The position numbers and the translations under genes are program-made. Of a DNA stretch of 15,816 bases, positions 14,187 to 15,816 are shown one piece after another; positions within the stretch are counted from its first letter, which is position 1, and each line of letters starts with the position of its first letter. The notes beneath the pieces are model-generated. The model did not search any database. It was not told the origin of the DNA and was given only the letters and a program-made list of their open reading frames with translations. Source of the stretch: Spirochaetaceae bacterium (GTDB lineage Bacteria; Spirochaetota; Spirochaetia; DSM-27196; SKKC01); NCBI GenBank assembly GCA_003554375.1, contig PWGF01000146.1:1-15816 (forward strand). The letters run 5' to 3'.

Positions 14187-15456
14187 CATCGCTCTGTTTT
14201 CGAAGGTACTCCCGGAAACGCTGCGGATCCGCTTCGAAGGTCACGATCTCCCCCGGAGCGTCGGCTTGGTCAAGGGCCGATTCGGCTTCCTCCAGCAGTC
14301 GATCGGCGTTGACCAACCTTCCGTTTCGACCGGCTAGACCGCCTCGGATCTCTAGCGGCGGCGATTGTTCGCGAGCGCTGCGCCGAATCTGCTTGATCCG
14401 TTCCAAAGCATCTCCCGAGGAAAACGCCGGGAAGATGATGCACACTCTCCGGGGCCCGCTCTCGAAGACGAGGTCTTCGAATGGGAAGTGCTCCAGGAAT
14501 AGAGCTGCATCGGAGCGACTGACGCTCTCCCTTTCTTCTGGGGTATCGAGCGCGATAACTGCTAGCGAGAGGTCTTGATCGTTTGCCGCGATGCGTTCCA
14601 GCTCCAGAGCTAGACGCCGCAGCAGATGCTCGCCGAAGCTGAGGCCGGAGCGAGGGGAGACAAATGGGGGCGGCTCGCCGGCCTGCTCCGCGCCGAGGCC
14701 GGAGCCGGGACTCTGTTGAACTTCTTTCGACCGGGAAGTAGCCGCCGATTCTTCAGTGAGTGCTTCCTCAGTGGAGACCGGCTCGAGGGGCTGGGCCGAG
14801 TGTATTTCCTCGTCTTGAGCTTCGAATTCCAGGGATTCGGAGGGCTGGTGAGCGGCCCCGGGCTCGACGTGCGCCGAGCTTGCCCCCGTCACTTTCGACC
14901 GGTCTTCGCGATCGAACCCGCGCGTGCTTTTGGGGGGGCTACGGCGGGAAGGAGCCAGAGCGGGGAATGCGATTACTGCAGCCAGAGCGAACAGCAGGAG
15001 CGCCGCCAAAGCGTCCCGGAGTATCGGATAGAGGTCCGACCAACTCAATAGAGAGAAGCTTGCGGTGATAAGGGCCTCCGAGCCGTCAATACTCACTTGT
15101 GTGGAATGGTGCTCGTCCCAGAGGGGATGGGCAACGACGGAGGCCGAGGAGCCGTCCCCGGGTTCACCTAGTAGTGCTCGAGGAGTGTGTGCCCACGCGT
15201 AGAGAAGCTTGGACTCTGCTCCATGCAGCGTCAGCGCTCGGAGGCGAAAGAGGCTCGGCGCTTTTGCGTCTAGCAGATCCAGAGCACTCTCAGAGTCCTG
15301 CTCTTCGAGTTGTCGGACGACCGCGCGAAAATCGTGGGTGGTGCGGGCACCGCGTTCGGTTCGTATCTCGTGGAGACGAAGAACGCTTGCCGCCGCCACC
15401 ACAAACAGGAATACCACTGCGATCGCCCAAATCGTCCCTGATCGGCGTCGGCTCAT
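14179..15456 (-). CDS. Two-helix membrane protein with degenerate GGDEF-like domain
   Basis: The 425-residue product has membrane helices at about 9-26 and 148-168, framing a sensor-like domain of about 120 residues outside the cytoplasm. An acidic, Ser/Glu/Pro-rich linker (about 175-270) leads to a C-terminal domain (271-425) with the layout of a GGDEF domain. This runs from GLSFGEHLLRRLALELERI, through a strand at DLSLAVIAL, to a hairpin at FESGPRRVCIIFPA (331-344) where R[YF]GGDEF(A/V)..LP would be. The helix DALERIKQIRRSAREQ, IRGGLAG (S.G.A) and ADRLLEEAESALDQA (AD.ALY.AK) follow. The GGDEF residues are gone, so diguanylate cyclase activity is not expected; a binding or structural role is inferred. 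The gene converges on the DUF4340 gene. The ATG sits 7 bases after a promoter -10 box. Confidence 0.85.
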   Translation of the reverse strand: MSRRRSGTIWAIAVVFLFVVAAASVLRLHEIRTERGARTTHDFRAVVRQLEEQDSESALDLLDAKAPSLFRLRALTLHGAESKLLYAWAHTPRALLGEPGDGSSASVVAHPLWDEHHSTQVSIDGSEALITASFSLLSWSDLYPILRDALAALLLFALAAVIAFPALAPSRRSPPKSTRGFDREDRSKVTGASSAHVEPGAAHQPSESLEFEAQDEEIHSAQPLEPVSTEEALTEESAATSRSKEVQQSPGSGLGAEQAGEPPPFVSPRSGLSFGEHLLRRLALELERIAANDQDLSLAVIALDTPEERESVSRSDAALFLEHFPFEDLVFESGPRRVCIIFPAFSSGDALERIKQIRRSAREQSPPLEIRGGLAGRNGRLVNADRLLEEAESALDQADAPGEIVTFEADPQRFREYLRKQSDAP

Positions 15457-15463
15457 GCATCGT

Positions 15464-15491
15464 AGTATAGAACGATATTCTTCGGTGTCAA
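15464..15491 (-). promoter_or_regulatory. Near-consensus promoter abutting the GGDEF-like gene (leaderless candidate)
   Basis: On the minus strand a perfect TTGACA (15491-15486) and TATACT (15469-15464, 5 of 6 consensus) are 16 bases apart. The ATG at 15456 follows 7 bases after the -10 box. Transcription would begin at or next to the start codon, and there is no Shine-Dalgarno. Confidence 0.65.
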
Positions 15492-15506
15492 AGAACGGAT
15501 TGGTGA

Positions 15507-15537
15507 GGGCAGTTGCCCCGCGGCACGGGCCCGCGCC
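15507..15537 (-). terminator. GC-rich hairpins after the right-edge gene, possible terminator
   Basis: Downstream of the stop at 15545, the minus strand contains GGCGCGGGCCCGTGCC (15537-15522), which can fold as a compact stem. It is followed by GGGCAACTGCCC (15518-15507), a second small hairpin. Neither has a U tract. Placement just before an independent promoter (15464-15491) is the main support. Confidence 0.3.
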
Positions 15538-15544
15538 CCGCTAT

Positions 15545-15816
15545 CTACGGTGGGAAACCTGCGGACGGTTCGGGGAGGGTGGTGACGAATTCTCGCATGC
15601 GGTCGATCAGCCCGGCTTCCGTTTCCCATGGATGCTCGGGCCGTGCCGCCTCCTTCGTAGCGGCGAGAGTACTCGCTTCCTCAGGAGACGAATGGCTGAC
15701 TTCGTCAGTCGGCGAGCGCCCGGGAGTCGACTGCGACGGCGTGCGTCCGATCACCATGAGCGAAGGGAGATCGACGAAGGTCGCCAGCTCAATGAGCCGG
15801 CGGTCGCGCCGGCGAA
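15545..15816 (-). CDS. C-terminal end of an unidentified protein (partial)
   Basis: The frame is open from the right edge to a TAG at 15545, giving 89 visible residues, so the true start lies outside the window. The internal ATG at 15757 is not the start, since protein-like sequence (RRLIELATFVDLPSLMVIGRT) runs through it. That hydrophobic stretch looks like the end of a folded domain. It is followed by a Ser/Thr/Pro/Glu-rich, probably disordered stretch and a short amphipathic piece (LIDRMREFVTTLP) at the end. I do not recognise a family. The gene lies 88 bases upstream of the GGDEF-like gene, which has its own promoter. Confidence 0.55.
   Translation of the reverse strand, partial: RRRDRRLIELATFVDLPSLMVIGRTPSQSTPGRSPTDEVSHSSPEEASTLAATKEAARPEHPWETEAGLIDRMREFVTTLPEPSAGFPP

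Noticed and set aside
14060..14578. 172-codon plus-strand frame overlapping the DUF4340 stop as ATGA
   Set aside because: The overlap looks like translational coupling, but the frame is Ser/Arg-rich and antisense to the GGDEF-like gene. It consists partly of the 32-base direct repeat.

Overview
The window is GC-rich chromosomal DNA, dense with genes, from a bacterium that is most likely a spirochaete (Spirochaetaceae). This assignment is an inference. It rests on the Treponema-type trans-2-enoyl-CoA reductase (FabV/TER), the gldA-gldF-gldG-DUF4340 export module that is common in spirochaetes, and two membrane signalling-type proteins with degenerate kinase-like and GGDEF-like domains. There is no rRNA, tRNA, CRISPR array, insertion sequence or phage gene.

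Left half (1-6790, minus strand): five genes run leftward in the order HisD-family dehydrogenase, folC, RqcH/NFACT, Memo-family protein, then a one-pass membrane protein with a kinase-like cytoplasmic domain that runs off the left edge. Gaps are 79, 46, 66 and 208 bases. Internal promoters are visible before the Memo gene and before the kinase-like gene, so this is not one simple operon.

Centre (6791-7189): a 399-base gap between divergent genes holds several unrelated short tandem repeats and one perfect inverted repeat. It also contains the putative hisD promoter and the strong fabV ribosome binding site.

Right half (7190-14063, plus strand): fabV (fatty acid or butyrate reduction) and rnz (tRNA 3' processing) are followed by a four-gene ABC module. 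It comprises the ATPase gldA, the permease gldF, the auxiliary protein gldG and a DUF4340 protein. The last three overlap by a few bases and are translationally coupled, which suggests one membrane complex acting in the envelope.

Right edge (14179-15816, minus strand): a two-helix membrane protein with a catalytically dead GGDEF-like domain converges on the ABC module. Behind it is the C-terminal tail of an unidentified protein.

Points most worth a second look: the HisD-family enzyme has a rearranged metal site (Gln/Asp replaced by Glu/Asn) and has lost a histidinol-contacting His. Three minus-strand genes share the same promoter geometry with the ATG 7-8 bases after the -10 box, which suggests leaderless mRNAs. 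Both membrane signalling-type proteins look like non-catalytic (pseudo-enzyme) versions of their families.
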